A stretch of DNA of 9,403 nucleotides from an uncultured Saprospiraceae bacterium (GCA_937959095.1 CALGLY010000754.1:1-9403); one strand, 5' to 3'. Counted from the first letter of the stretch, positions 1-6,793 are shown. A program made the numbers and translations. Notes: a model not told the origin generated them from the sequence alone.

Positions 1-667
1 GGTGCAAATACATGGTGGCATGGGCTATTCGGAAGAAGGTACAGCAGCTCGTGCTTATCGGGATTCGCGTATCAATCGTATTTATGAAGGAACAAATGAA
101 ATAAACCGTTTGCTTTCTGTCGATCAGCTCTTGAAGCGTGCGATGAAAGGCAAATTGGATATAGTCGGGCCAGCTTGGGCAGTGCAAAAAGAATTGGCTT
201 CGATGCCAAGTCTGGAATTGCCAGAAGGTACGTATGGCAAAGAAGAAAAAGCGGTAACAGAATTCAAGAAAGTGCTTTTGATGGTGACAGGTGCTGCTGC
301 TAAAATGCAGATGGAAGGCAAACTAAACCTGAAAGAGGAGCAGGAAATTTTGATGAATGTTTCTAATATGCTCTGTGAAATTCTGACCTCGGAATCTATG
401 CTTTTGCGTGTGCAGAAACTAGCAGGTATGGAGAAGGAAATAGATCAATCGGTCTACGATGCGATTTTACGCACTCATATCACCGATGCAACGATGCGTA
501 TACAAAAAGAAGCGACGGATGCCCTTGTTTCTTTTGCAGAAGGTGACTTATTGCAGACAATGTTACTAGGCGTGAAGCGATTTGTGAAATACCAACCAAC
601 GAATGTAAAAGTGGCTCGCCGATTGATTGCGGATACTTTGATTAAGGCAAATGACTACTGCTTGTAG
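1..667 (+). CDS. Acyl-CoA dehydrogenase, C-terminal part (5' end outside window)
   Basis: FAD-dependent enzyme that oxidises an acyl-CoA to the trans-2-enoyl-CoA in the first step of beta-oxidation, passing electrons to electron-transfer flavoprotein. The reading frame is open at the left edge, so the GTG at base 2 is an internal Val codon and not a start; 221 codons are visible. The visible part begins with the hallmark QIHGGMGYSEE stretch, followed by RIYEGTNEINR. In that motif the Glu (visible residue 29) matches the catalytic base of medium-chain acyl-CoA dehydrogenase. About 180 residues follow the catalytic domain, mostly predicted helical. This is the C-terminal extension seen in the longer (about 600-residue) acyl-CoA dehydrogenases related to VLCAD. 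Substrate chain length cannot be told from this fragment. The gene ends in TAG and is followed by a strong terminator, so it closes its transcription unit. Confidence 0.93.
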   Translation, partial: VQIHGGMGYSEEGTAARAYRDSRINRIYEGTNEINRLLSVDQLLKRAMKGKLDIVGPAWAVQKELASMPSLELPEGTYGKEEKAVTEFKKVLLMVTGAAAKMQMEGKLNLKEEQEILMNVSNMLCEILTSESMLLRVQKLAGMEKEIDQSVYDAILRTHITDATMRIQKEATDALVSFAEGDLLQTMLLGVKRFVKYQPTNVKVARRLIADTLIKANDYCL

Positions 668-688
668 TTTTATATAGATTTTGAATTA

Positions 689-728
689 GGAGATGTGAGA
701 TTGTAATTATTTCACATCTCCTTTTTTT
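689..728 (+). terminator. Rho-independent terminator after the acyl-CoA dehydrogenase gene
   Basis: A perfect 10-bp stem (GGAGATGTGA at 689-698 with TCACATCTCC at 712-721) closes a 13-base loop and runs straight into seven T residues (722-728), 21 bases after the stop codon. It is oriented for the plus strand. The opposite strand lacks a T-tract after the same stem, so it would be a weaker stop for the convergent UbiD gene that ends at 745. The stem contains the AGATGTGAGA word that is also repeated in the ActA-ActB spacer. Confidence 0.9.
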
Positions 729-744
729 ATCCAAAAAGTCAAGC

Positions 745-2574
745 CTAAACCTTCCCATACAATTCCCCACCCTTAGAAAACAACTTATCTACTTTCCGCG
801 AAACCGCCGCATCAGGCACCAATTCAGGTGCGTGATGTGGCTTGATACGCGCATCAATAATCAAGCTCCCTTTGCAGCCCCAATGCTTGAATTGCGTGAA
901 GCTATGTACCCCATGAATATCATGCGAAGGATTAGCCCGCGTAAAAGTTGCCCAAAGGAAATTATTAAGTGTTTCTCCTAAGAAAATACTATCATCACAA
1001 ACCACAATAAGTGGTGTAGTAGGCATATCAAAACGTTCTAAATGCTGTGCAAGCTGTTCACAATCTTGATAAGATTCCGTGCCTGTAAATTTTATTCCTT
1101 GAATCGCTAAAATACCGCGCTGCACAAAATTCGGCTTCGAGAAACCATCAGGCAAGGTGAAATCTTGCGGCAACTCTGTCCCTAAATCACGTATTTTATC
1201 GCCACAGCAAGCCATCACTACTTTCGAGCCTTCGTTCCAGCCCGAACCCGAATAGTCGAGCGTATCTATCGTGGTGCGGGTATGGAAATGCAAATCGCGG
1301 GTCCAATCAATGCGCTCAAGCACATGCTGAAAGAAAGGAGCAATATCATGGCAATTCAAATTTGGCACATCGCCATGCGCGGCAATGATTAAGAATTTTG
1401 CCAAAGAAGTCTGTCCAGAACCCAATATGCGCGTGGCTTGAGTCAAAATCTCTTCTGGTTTACGCTCGCGGAACGGCATATAACGCTCGCTACCCACTGC
1501 CAAAAGCAAGGGGTGTACGCCTGCCGCATCTACCGCATTGATTTCCTTGATGCCTGGAAATTCTTGCGGAGCTAATAATTCTACAATCTGATGAATGAGA
1601 TAGCCAAAACTACTATCTTCCGCAGGTGGTCGCCCGACTACTGTAAAATGCCAAATCGCATCCTTCCGATGATAGACATTTTCGACTTCCATCACAGGGA
1701 AATCATGCTCCAAGCTATAGTAGCCCAAGTGATCGCCAAACGGGCCTTCGGGTTTTTGTTCGCCTTTTCGGATGATACCTGTGATTACAAAATCGGCATC
1801 AGTGGCTAGAAGGTGATTGTTTTGCCAAGTATAGCCATAGCGTCGCCCGCCCAGCATTCCTGCGAAAGTCATTTCAGATAAACCTTCGGGTAGTGGCATG
1901 ATGGCAGAGAAGGCATAAGAAGGTGGCCCGCCTACGACTACAGACGCGCGGAAGGGTTCATCCAACTTATTATATTCGGTATGATGCACACCAATGCCAC
2001 GATGAAGCTGGTAATGCAGTCCGATTTCCTTATTCATTTCGTATTCATTCCCTGACAATTGCACCCGATACATCCCAACATTCGATTGCATAACCGCCCG
2101 CGAATGAGGCGGCAAGGTCACAACCTGTGGTAGGGTCACGAAGGCACCGCCATCCATTGGCCACGACTTGATTTGAGGTAGTTTGTCAATCGTTGTTTTG
2201 CCATAAAGAATAGGCGTATTCAGGCGTTTACGCCTTGGCAAAGCAGATAGAGCGGTGAACGGTGCGCTTGCATAACGCAAGGGATTCTTTAGGAAATTAG
2301 TAGGGTCTGCCTTTAATTCGATTACTTTTTGGACTTTTTTCAGGGTATGCCGAAATAGAAACTCGGTGCGTTCATGCGTCCCATACATATTCGATAGGGC
2401 AGGGAAGGGACTTCCTTTTACATTTTCAAATAAAAGAGCTGGTCCTTTCGCATCGAACACACGGCGGTGTATCTCTGCCATTTCCAGATTCGGATCAACT
2501 TCGCTTTTGATACGAATTAATTTTCCGTGTTTTTCAAGGTCGAGGGCTGCTTGTTTTAAGCTTCTATAACTCAT
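745..2574 (-). CDS. ubiD: UbiD-family prenylated-FMN-dependent decarboxylase (long form)
   Basis: Family role: reversible non-oxidative decarboxylation of an aromatic or alpha,beta-unsaturated acid using prenylated FMN supplied by UbiX. Key positions, numbered from an ATG 18 codons further upstream, match characterised UbiD/Fdc enzymes. NVGMYR (183-188) supplies the metal-binding Asn and active-site Arg, the His of QLHRG (209) and Glu of PLPEG (248) match the other metal ligands, and PEGPFGDH (293-300) carries the acidic pair E294/D299. I chose the ATG at 2574 because MSYRSLKQAALDLEKHG aligns with the start of E. coli UbiD. The frame stays open to an ATG at 2628, but those extra 18 residues look unrelated. 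The product is 609 residues, against about 497 for E. coli UbiD; the extra length is typical of the long forms in Bacteroidota and some futalosine-pathway bacteria. A role in menaquinone synthesis is plausible but unproven. No ubiX is in the window. The gene converges with the acyl-CoA dehydrogenase. Confidence 0.92.
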   Translation of the reverse strand: MSYRSLKQAALDLEKHGKLIRIKSEVDPNLEMAEIHRRVFDAKGPALLFENVKGSPFPALSNMYGTHERTEFLFRHTLKKVQKVIELKADPTNFLKNPLRYASAPFTALSALPRRKRLNTPILYGKTTIDKLPQIKSWPMDGGAFVTLPQVVTLPPHSRAVMQSNVGMYRVQLSGNEYEMNKEIGLHYQLHRGIGVHHTEYNKLDEPFRASVVVGGPPSYAFSAIMPLPEGLSEMTFAGMLGGRRYGYTWQNNHLLATDADFVITGIIRKGEQKPEGPFGDHLGYYSLEHDFPVMEVENVYHRKDAIWHFTVVGRPPAEDSSFGYLIHQIVELLAPQEFPGIKEINAVDAAGVHPLLLAVGSERYMPFRERKPEEILTQATRILGSGQTSLAKFLIIAAHGDVPNLNCHDIAPFFQHVLERIDWTRDLHFHTRTTIDTLDYSGSGWNEGSKVVMACCGDKIRDLGTELPQDFTLPDGFSKPNFVQRGILAIQGIKFTGTESYQDCEQLAQHLERFDMPTTPLIVVCDDSIFLGETLNNFLWATFTRANPSHDIHGVHSFTQFKHWGCKGSLIIDARIKPHHAPELVPDAAVSRKVDKLFSKGGELYGKV

Positions 2575-2588
2575 AGTGCGTTGATTTT

Positions 2589-2622
2589 TTGAATCATAAA
2601 ATGATTGTATTTGATGATTCAA
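2589..2622. repeat. 9-bp inverted repeat upstream of the UbiD-family gene
   Basis: TTGAATCAT (2589-2597) and ATGATTCAA (2614-2622) are perfect inverted copies separated by 16 bases. With the gene starting at 2574 they lie 15 to 48 bases upstream of the start codon, in the leader or promoter. They could be a regulator site or a leader hairpin. The surroundings are AT-rich, so chance is not excluded. If the longer start at 2628 were used, the repeat would be coding, which is a mild argument for the shorter protein. Confidence 0.4.
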
Positions 2623-2748
2623 TAGCAAATAAACAAGACTTTTAGAATTGGGTTCTTCAAAAGACGGTCAAAAAGACTAAATCAATTAGAGATTAAGGCA
2701 AATTACTAAAAACTAGACACGGAAAATCTTATATCTTTTATCTCAAGT

Positions 2749-3390
2749 CTAATCCTTGATATAAGAAAGCTGTGCCGTTTGATATTTTTCTTCTTTCAAT
2801 AATTTTTTGAATCGCAACATAGATTGCATCGGGCCTCTATCCAAGGCAAAATTGACCGCCCAAGCTGGAATATTACCACCTGGATCGGATTTTAGATAAT
2901 AATCAATACGGACTTTTTTGTCTTTCAAAGGAGTCATCTTCCAAGTGATTTTCATATCATCGAGTCGCACCATATTTTTCTTTTTCGGACGTGCATCACG
3001 CACCGCGATGGAAGTACTCGAAACAACGCGCGTTTCAGGGTCTTGTGTCATCGTACTTTTTATTACATAGTCACGATCACTCATTGGCCACGGAAAATCG
3101 GTGATAGCGTAGTAGTGCATCTCATAGTCACTAGGGCGAGCTACTAGTTCTGCATAATCACAGCCATAAATCCATGTGGTATAGAGTGGCAAATCATTCA
3201 GAACGGAATACACCGCAGAAAGTGAACCATCCATCACCGTAGTCATTTTTAGTTCCTTGATGAAGGAATCGTCGCTATCTCGATAATAGACTTCAATACC
3301 TTTAGTATCTTTTTGAAATTGCCAATCTTTTTGGGCAAAAATTGGACTAATAAAAAAAAGTGTAATCAGGAATAGGAAAAATTGTTTCAT
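2749..3390 (-). CDS. Exported START-domain (SRPBCC fold) lipid-binding-like protein, copy 2
   Basis: 213 residues with an N-terminal signal peptide (hydrophobic residues 4-19, probable cleavage after PIFA, before QKDW), so the protein is exported, probably to the periplasm. The rest is one START domain of about 180 residues. START domains form a helix-grip pocket that binds lipids or other hydrophobic ligands. Family markers are DFPWPMSDRD at about 98-107, SDPGGNIPAW at about 168-177, and a closing helix (RGPMQSMLRFKKLL). It follows the paralog ending at 3422 with a 31-base gap, so the two are probably co-transcribed. The whole mature region aligns with that paralog without large gaps, and by eye roughly four residues in ten are identical, pointing to an old tandem duplication. 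A short tail after residue 203 (YQTAQLSYIKD) is absent from copy 1. The ligand is unknown. No Shine-Dalgarno sequence precedes the ATG. Confidence 0.85.
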   Translation of the reverse strand: MKQFFLFLITLFFISPIFAQKDWQFQKDTKGIEVYYRDSDDSFIKELKMTTVMDGSLSAVYSVLNDLPLYTTWIYGCDYAELVARPSDYEMHYYAITDFPWPMSDRDYVIKSTMTQDPETRVVSSTSIAVRDARPKKKNMVRLDDMKITWKMTPLKDKKVRIDYYLKSDPGGNIPAWAVNFALDRGPMQSMLRFKKLLKEEKYQTAQLSYIKD

Positions 3391-3421
3391 AACTAATTCA
3401 GGAAATTCAAATTTGTAAATA

Positions 3422-4024
3422 CTATTTATAAGTTTTTGCTAATTCTTTAAACTTTAGCACGGTTTGCACAGGGCCTTTATCTAGTGCCAAGTTGATAACC
3501 CAAGCAGGTAATGCTCCTCCTGGATTCGATTTCAGCACAAACGTCATTTTCGTTTTTTCTGCTTCCAAGGGCTGCAATGTCCATTTTGCTTCATTCTGTT
3601 CTATCCGAACGATACCTTTATTCCTTTTCGCATAGTCTGGCGCGGCTTTATTAATGGTCGTCACTGAACCATCAGCCGCACGAATGATTCGGAGATGCCC
3701 GACCACATCGCGGTCACTCAAGGGCCACGGAAAATCAATCAAATCCTGATAGTAGAGTTCTTGCTCATTCACTTGTTTCAATATCTGCGTTTCGGCGCAA
3801 GAGTAAATCCAATTGGGGTGTTGCTTGGCATCCGTAAGCAAGGCTTCCGCAGCAGCTATACTAACATCCATCGTCGTCACGATTTTCAATTCATTAATAT
3901 CGCTATCTGCTGCTGCACGGTAGTAGACTTTGATGCCTTTGGTATTTTTTTTGAGTTGCCAATCCTTTTGTGCTGCTAAAAAATTGCAACATAAGAGCGT
4001 AAATAAGAGTAGATAAAAGCGCAT
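3422..4024 (-). CDS. Exported START-domain (SRPBCC fold) lipid-binding-like protein, copy 1
   Basis: 200 residues. The first 18 form a signal peptide (hydrophobic LLLFTLLCCNFLAA, cleavage likely before QKDW). Cys12 and Cys13 sit inside the hydrophobic core and do not make a proper lipobox, so it is probably not a lipoprotein. The mature part is a single START domain with DFPWPLSDRD at about 97-106, SNPGGALPAW at about 166-175, and a final amphipathic helix (KGPVQTVLKFKEL). It is the first gene of the minus-strand cluster, upstream of its paralog and then the UbiD-family gene. It starts 92 bases from the divergently transcribed ATPase gene, so the two share a promoter region. The bound ligand and pathway cannot be read from sequence. 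Similar START proteins with signal peptides are common in Bacteroidota and mostly uncharacterised. Confidence 0.85.
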   Translation of the reverse strand: MRFYLLLFTLLCCNFLAAQKDWQLKKNTKGIKVYYRAAADSDINELKIVTTMDVSIAAAEALLTDAKQHPNWIYSCAETQILKQVNEQELYYQDLIDFPWPLSDRDVVGHLRIIRAADGSVTTINKAAPDYAKRNKGIVRIEQNEAKWTLQPLEAEKTKMTFVLKSNPGGALPAWVINLALDKGPVQTVLKFKELAKTYK

Positions 4025-4059
4025 AAGTTGTGATTTAATTTGCCTAATAGTTAAAGCAA

Positions 4060-4091
4060 TTTAGAATTGAAACGACAAAGTAGTAGTTTTG
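4060..4091 (+). promoter_or_regulatory. Candidate Bacteroidota-type promoter for the ATPase-DUF3226-thyA unit
   Basis: TAGTTTTG at 4084-4091 fits the Bacteroidota -7 consensus TAnnTTTG. TTTA at 4060-4063 is a one-mismatch -33 box (TTTG) with a 20-base spacer. The start of transcription would fall near 4097, leaving a leader of about 20 bases before the ATG at 4117. No equally good match was found for the divergent START gene on the other strand. Confidence 0.4.
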
Positions 4092-4106
4092 TGTTGTAGT
4101 ACAAAA
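4087..4106. repeat. Small inverted repeat overlapping the candidate -7 box
   Basis: TTTTGT (4087-4092) and ACAAAA (4101-4106) are perfect inverted half-sites with an 8-base spacer. They overlap the candidate -7 element and end 10 bases before the ATPase start codon. A dimeric repressor bound here would block transcription, so it is a candidate operator. Six-base arms in AT-rich DNA are weak evidence. Confidence 0.3.
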
Positions 4107-4116
4107 ACAAAAATCT

Positions 4117-5049
4117 ATGCTAAAGTCCTTACATATTGAAAATTATCGCTTGTTCAAGCAATTAGACGTACCAAAACTCGGACGGGTCAATTTGATTACG
4201 GGGAAGAATAATGTGGGGAAGACGGCGCTCTTGGAGGCGATAAGAATTTGTGTGAGTGGTGGGGAAACTTCTGTAATTAATAATATTATTTTAGATAGAG
4301 GAGATTGGGGAAATAAAGACTATCGGGAAGATTATGCAACCTTGTTCTATAACCATAAGACGGAAGGCGAAAAAATTGTAATTAATGATTTTAGCTTTGA
4401 GTTTTCGGCGACTAATAAGGATAGAGCTACGATAACTTCCAAGAAGTATTCTACTACTGATATGTATTTGAATGGTAATAATATTGGGGTTCTACGTGAT
4501 AAAGCTACGGTCATTACAACAAAAATAGATCAAAATAATAATCATCTTTGGGAAGATATAGCTTTGACCGATAAAGAAGACTTAGTAATTGAAATGCTAA
4601 GAATTATCGAACCAAAGTTGATGCAAATCGCCGTCGATACAAGTGGGGACGCAACTAGAGTTAGGCTAAAACATTCCCGAAAACCTATCCCCTTAAAAAA
4701 TCTAGGTGATGGGATAAAACGACTTTTAGCTATTGCAATAGGCTTAGTTAGCGCAGAAAATTCTTATCTACTCATAGATGAATTTGATATAGGCTTGCAT
4801 TATTCGGTACAAGAACAATTATGGGGTATTATTTTTAGAATTTCTAAAGAATTGAATGTCCAAGTCTTTGCTACAACGCATAGTAAGGAGTGTATAGAAG
4901 CATTTACAGAGGTAGCATTGAAGCATGAAGAAGAAGAATTACAATATTTTCGTTTGCAGCGTAAGCGAAATAGTGAAGATATAATTTCCGTAGAGTACAC
5001 AACTAGAAACTTAGAAGTTGCTTTACTTTCTAATTTTGAAATGAGATAA
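4117..5049 (+). CDS. AAA15/AAA21-type (ABC/SMC-like, OLD-like) ATPase
   Basis: 310-residue P-loop ATPase of the class found in OLD nucleases, RecF and abortive-infection proteins. The N-terminus (LKSLHIENYRLFKQL) is the typical beta hairpin of this group. Then come Walker A GKNNVGKT (29-36), an ABC-like signature loop LGDGIKRLL (196-204), Walker B YLLIDE with D221 and the catalytic E222, a D-loop-like FDIGLH, and the H-loop ATTHS (H255). The segment at about 48-190 is a variable insert without the long coiled coil of true SMC/RecN proteins. It lacks the C-terminal TOPRIM domain of full OLD proteins (usually over 500 residues); the next gene, 5 bases downstream, supplies one. This split layout resembles AriA-AriB of PARIS and the RloA/RloB and AbiL pairs. 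Codons are AT-rich (sampled lines about 30-33% GC, against 50-57% in sampled lines of ubiD and thyA), which suggests acquisition. The anti-phage role is inference. Confidence 0.88.
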   Translation: MLKSLHIENYRLFKQLDVPKLGRVNLITGKNNVGKTALLEAIRICVSGGETSVINNIILDRGDWGNKDYREDYATLFYNHKTEGEKIVINDFSFEFSATNKDRATITSKKYSTTDMYLNGNNIGVLRDKATVITTKIDQNNNHLWEDIALTDKEDLVIEMLRIIEPKLMQIAVDTSGDATRVRLKHSRKPIPLKNLGDGIKRLLAIAIGLVSAENSYLLIDEFDIGLHYSVQEQLWGIIFRISKELNVQVFATTHSKECIEAFTEVALKHEEEELQYFRLQRKRNSEDIISVEYTTRNLEVALLSNFEMR

Positions 5050-5054
5050 ACCCA

Positions 5055-5720
5055 ATGAGACAATTACTTTTAGTAGAAGGAACAAGTGACCTTTACGCCA
5101 TTACAAATCTACTGATGAAACGAAAGTTTGAAGGTAGAATTAAAGGGCATGAAACGGATAGGAGTTACCGAAAATTCATTGAAGAATGTAAAGGTAAAGA
5201 TAAGCTTGCTGAAAAAATCGCCGAAAAGATTGAGGCAGCTTTACTTACTAACGATTTAGAAAATATAGCTGTTGTAAGAGATGCTGACAAAAGCGTAGCT
5301 AGTGCTTATCAATCCCTCAAAGATATTTTTGCAAAATATGGCTATGACAACTTGCCTAAAAAGATAAATAATAAAGGGATTTATAAAAAATATCCAGATA
5401 AACCTAATATTGGTATTTGGATTATGCCTGATAATGTGAATCAAGGTGAACTAGAAGACTTCTTACTTACAATGATTCCTAAAGATGACCTTATTTTACC
5501 CGAAGCCAAGAAAGCCGTAGAACGTTTAATGACTAAAAAACTACATCCATTCCCACAAAAAGACCAATTTAAGGCAGAAATGCATACTTGGCTTGCTTGG
5601 CAAAAAGAACCAGGATTTCCATTCGGAAAAGCAATAGAAGTCGGATACTTTGATGTAAATAAACCCCTCGCCAATGATTTTATCACTTGGTTTGAAACCG
5701 TATTCGAATTGAAGGACTAA
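5055..5720 (+). CDS. DUF3226-family TOPRIM-like protein, partner of the upstream ATPase
   Basis: 221 residues. The fold follows the TOPRIM pattern: LLLVEGTSD near the N-terminus with conserved Glu8, then [10 protein letters not shown] with the D76-x-D78 pair, together the acidic set that binds Mg2+ in TOPRIM nucleases, primases and topoisomerases. Further DUF3226 markers are IGIWIMPDN (119-127), GELEDFLL (131-138) and [11 protein letters not shown] (177-187). I recognise these from memory of the family, whose activity was not, to my knowledge, established. The gene starts 5 bases after the ATPase stop and ends 7 bases before thyA, so it should be translated from the same message. It probably acts with the ATPase as a two-protein version of an OLD nuclease, as AriB (a DUF4435 TOPRIM) does with AriA. 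Nuclease activity, tRNA cleavage or another phosphotransfer reaction are all possible. It shares the low GC of the ATPase gene (a sampled line is about 35%). Confidence 0.85.
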   Translation: MRQLLLVEGTSDLYAITNLLMKRKFEGRIKGHETDRSYRKFIEECKGKDKLAEKIAEKIEAALLTNDLENIAVVRDADKSVASAYQSLKDIFAKYGYDNLPKKINNKGIYKKYPDKPNIGIWIMPDNVNQGELEDFLLTMIPKDDLILPEAKKAVERLMTKKLHPFPQKDQFKAEMHTWLAWQKEPGFPFGKAIEVGYFDVNKPLANDFITWFETVFELKD

Positions 5721-5727
5721 AATAATT

Positions 5728-6522
5728 ATGAAACAATACCTCTCCCTCGTACAACACATCCTAGACAAAGGCGCGCAAAAAGGCGATCGCACCGGTACTG
5801 GCACGACTAGCGTGTTTGGTTATCAGATGCGTTTCGACTTGCAAGAAGGCTTTCCGATGCTGACGACGAAAAAATTGCATTTGAAATCCATCGTCTATGA
5901 ATTGCTCTGGTTTCTGAAAGGCGATACCAATGTAAAGTACCTACAAGAGCATGGCGTACGGATTTGGAATGACTGGGCGGATGAAAATGGAGATCTTGGT
6001 CCGATTTATGGCAAACAATGGGTGCGTTGGGAAGGAAAACGCGGCGAAACCATCAACCAAATAGCGAATGCTGTGGAAACCATCAAAAACAATCCTAATT
6101 CTCGACGGATTTTGGTGAATGCTTGGAATGTGACCGATCTTGGCGATATGGCACTTACGCCTTGTCACGCGCTTTTTCAGTTTTATGTAGCAGATGGGAA
6201 ATTATCTTGCCAACTCTATCAGCGTTCAGCCGATGTGTTTTTGGGCGTACCTTTTAATATAGCCTCCTACGCACTCCTCACGATGATGATGGCGCAGGTC
6301 TGTGATTTAGAAGTAGGGGAGTTTGTGCATACCTTCGGGGATGTTCATTTATATTCCAATCATATCGAGCAAGCGCAGTTGCAATTGAGTCGCACGCCAC
6401 GCACTTTGCCTACAATTGAAATGAATAAGGAAGTAAAAGATATTTTCGCTTTTCAGTTTGAAGATTTCCTGCTAAAAGACTACGATCCACATCCGCACAT
6501 TAAAGCAAAAGTTGCGGTTTGA
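5728..6522 (+). CDS. thyA: Thymidylate synthase (folate-dependent ThyA)
   Basis: Converts dUMP and 5,10-methylenetetrahydrofolate to dTMP and dihydrofolate in the cytoplasm, for DNA synthesis. The 264 residues equal the length of E. coli ThyA, and the key positions fall at the same numbers. These are R21 (DRTGTGT), R126-R127 (NSRRI), the catalytic nucleophile C146 ([13 protein letters not shown]), R166-S167 and D169 (YQRSAD), N177 (PFNIASY) and H207/Y209 (DVHLYSNH). The C-terminal [13 protein letters not shown] provides the terminal residues that close over the active site. The enzyme looks intact. The ATG lies 7 bases after the DUF3226 stop codon, so thyA appears to be the third gene of that unit. 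No separate promoter is obvious, though one could lie inside the upstream gene. No folA follows. GC (about 50% in a sampled line) fits the ubiD gene better than the two genes before it. Confidence 0.97.
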   Translation: MKQYLSLVQHILDKGAQKGDRTGTGTTSVFGYQMRFDLQEGFPMLTTKKLHLKSIVYELLWFLKGDTNVKYLQEHGVRIWNDWADENGDLGPIYGKQWVRWEGKRGETINQIANAVETIKNNPNSRRILVNAWNVTDLGDMALTPCHALFQFYVADGKLSCQLYQRSADVFLGVPFNIASYALLTMMMAQVCDLEVGEFVHTFGDVHLYSNHIEQAQLQLSRTPRTLPTIEMNKEVKDIFAFQFEDFLLKDYDPHPHIKAKVAV

Positions 6523-6550
6523 GAAAAACATTCTCTGAAAAATTCTGTAG

Positions 6551-6610
6551 CGAAGAAAAAGGAAACACAAAAACGAATGAAAATGTAGTGTTGTGATTTC
6601 TTTTTCTTCG
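6551..6610. repeat. Imperfect 20-bp inverted repeat; possible thyA terminator
   Basis: The arm at 6551-6570 (begins CGAAGAAAAAGG) and the arm at 6591-6610 (ends TTTCTTTTTCTTCG) are complementary at 18 of 20 positions across a 20-base loop, starting 29 bases after the thyA stop. The 5' arm is A-rich and the 3' arm T-rich. It could stop transcription even though no T-tract follows the stem. It could equally be part of an interspersed repeat together with the adjoining GC-rich block. Confidence 0.6.
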
Positions 6611-6619
6611 GCTTTATCA

Positions 6620-6657
6620 CGGGACCAGTCCGTTGCACGGCAGGCGGGTTTGGCGGA
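6620..6657. other. GC-rich block with nested small palindromes
   Basis: An abrupt GC-rich island in an otherwise AT-rich gap, directly after the long inverted repeat. It contains the tight palindrome GGAC-CA-GTCC (6622-6631) and the overlapping hairpin CCGT-TGC-ACGG (6630-6640), followed by a G-rich run with GGCGGG and GGCGG. This is the kind of sequence seen in short non-coding dispersed repeats. No coding function is evident. Confidence 0.4.
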
Positions 6658-6793
6658 GAATCAAAAAAATGATAACTTTTTGACAAATAGGAAATTTTGA
6701 AGTTTCAGAAGAAAATGAAAACGAACGAATTTAACACTATTTTTAAGTGTCTTTACTCCCTAAATCAGAATAATATTTGGGATTGAGAAAAAC

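Noticed and set aside
2366..2569. Plus-strand open frame of 67 codons inside the UbiD-family gene
   Set aside because: It is antisense to the conserved N-terminal part of the decarboxylase and shows no recognisable motif.
3422..4024. START copy 1 as a lipoprotein, because of Cys12-Cys13 in the leader
   Set aside because: The cysteines lie within the hydrophobic core without the small residues required just before them, and a normal signal-peptidase I site (AA before QKDW) follows.
4117..5049. ATPase as RecF or an SMC/RecN repair protein
   Set aside because: At 310 residues it lacks the coiled-coil arms of SMC/RecN, RecF-specific neighbours (dnaA, dnaN, gyrB) are absent, and a TOPRIM partner follows immediately. 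An OLD/AriA-like assignment fits better.
5541..5804. Minus-strand open frame of 87 codons spanning the DUF3226/thyA junction
   Set aside because: It is antisense to two supported genes and shows no motif, so an antitoxin-like role on the opposite strand is not supported.
6480..6686. Minus-strand open frame of 68 codons over the thyA 3' end and the inverted repeat
   Set aside because: It overlaps thyA antisense, has low-complexity Lys/Phe stretches produced by the A/T-rich hairpin arms, and its Pro-rich part is just the GC-rich block. Better explained by the repeat structure than by a gene.
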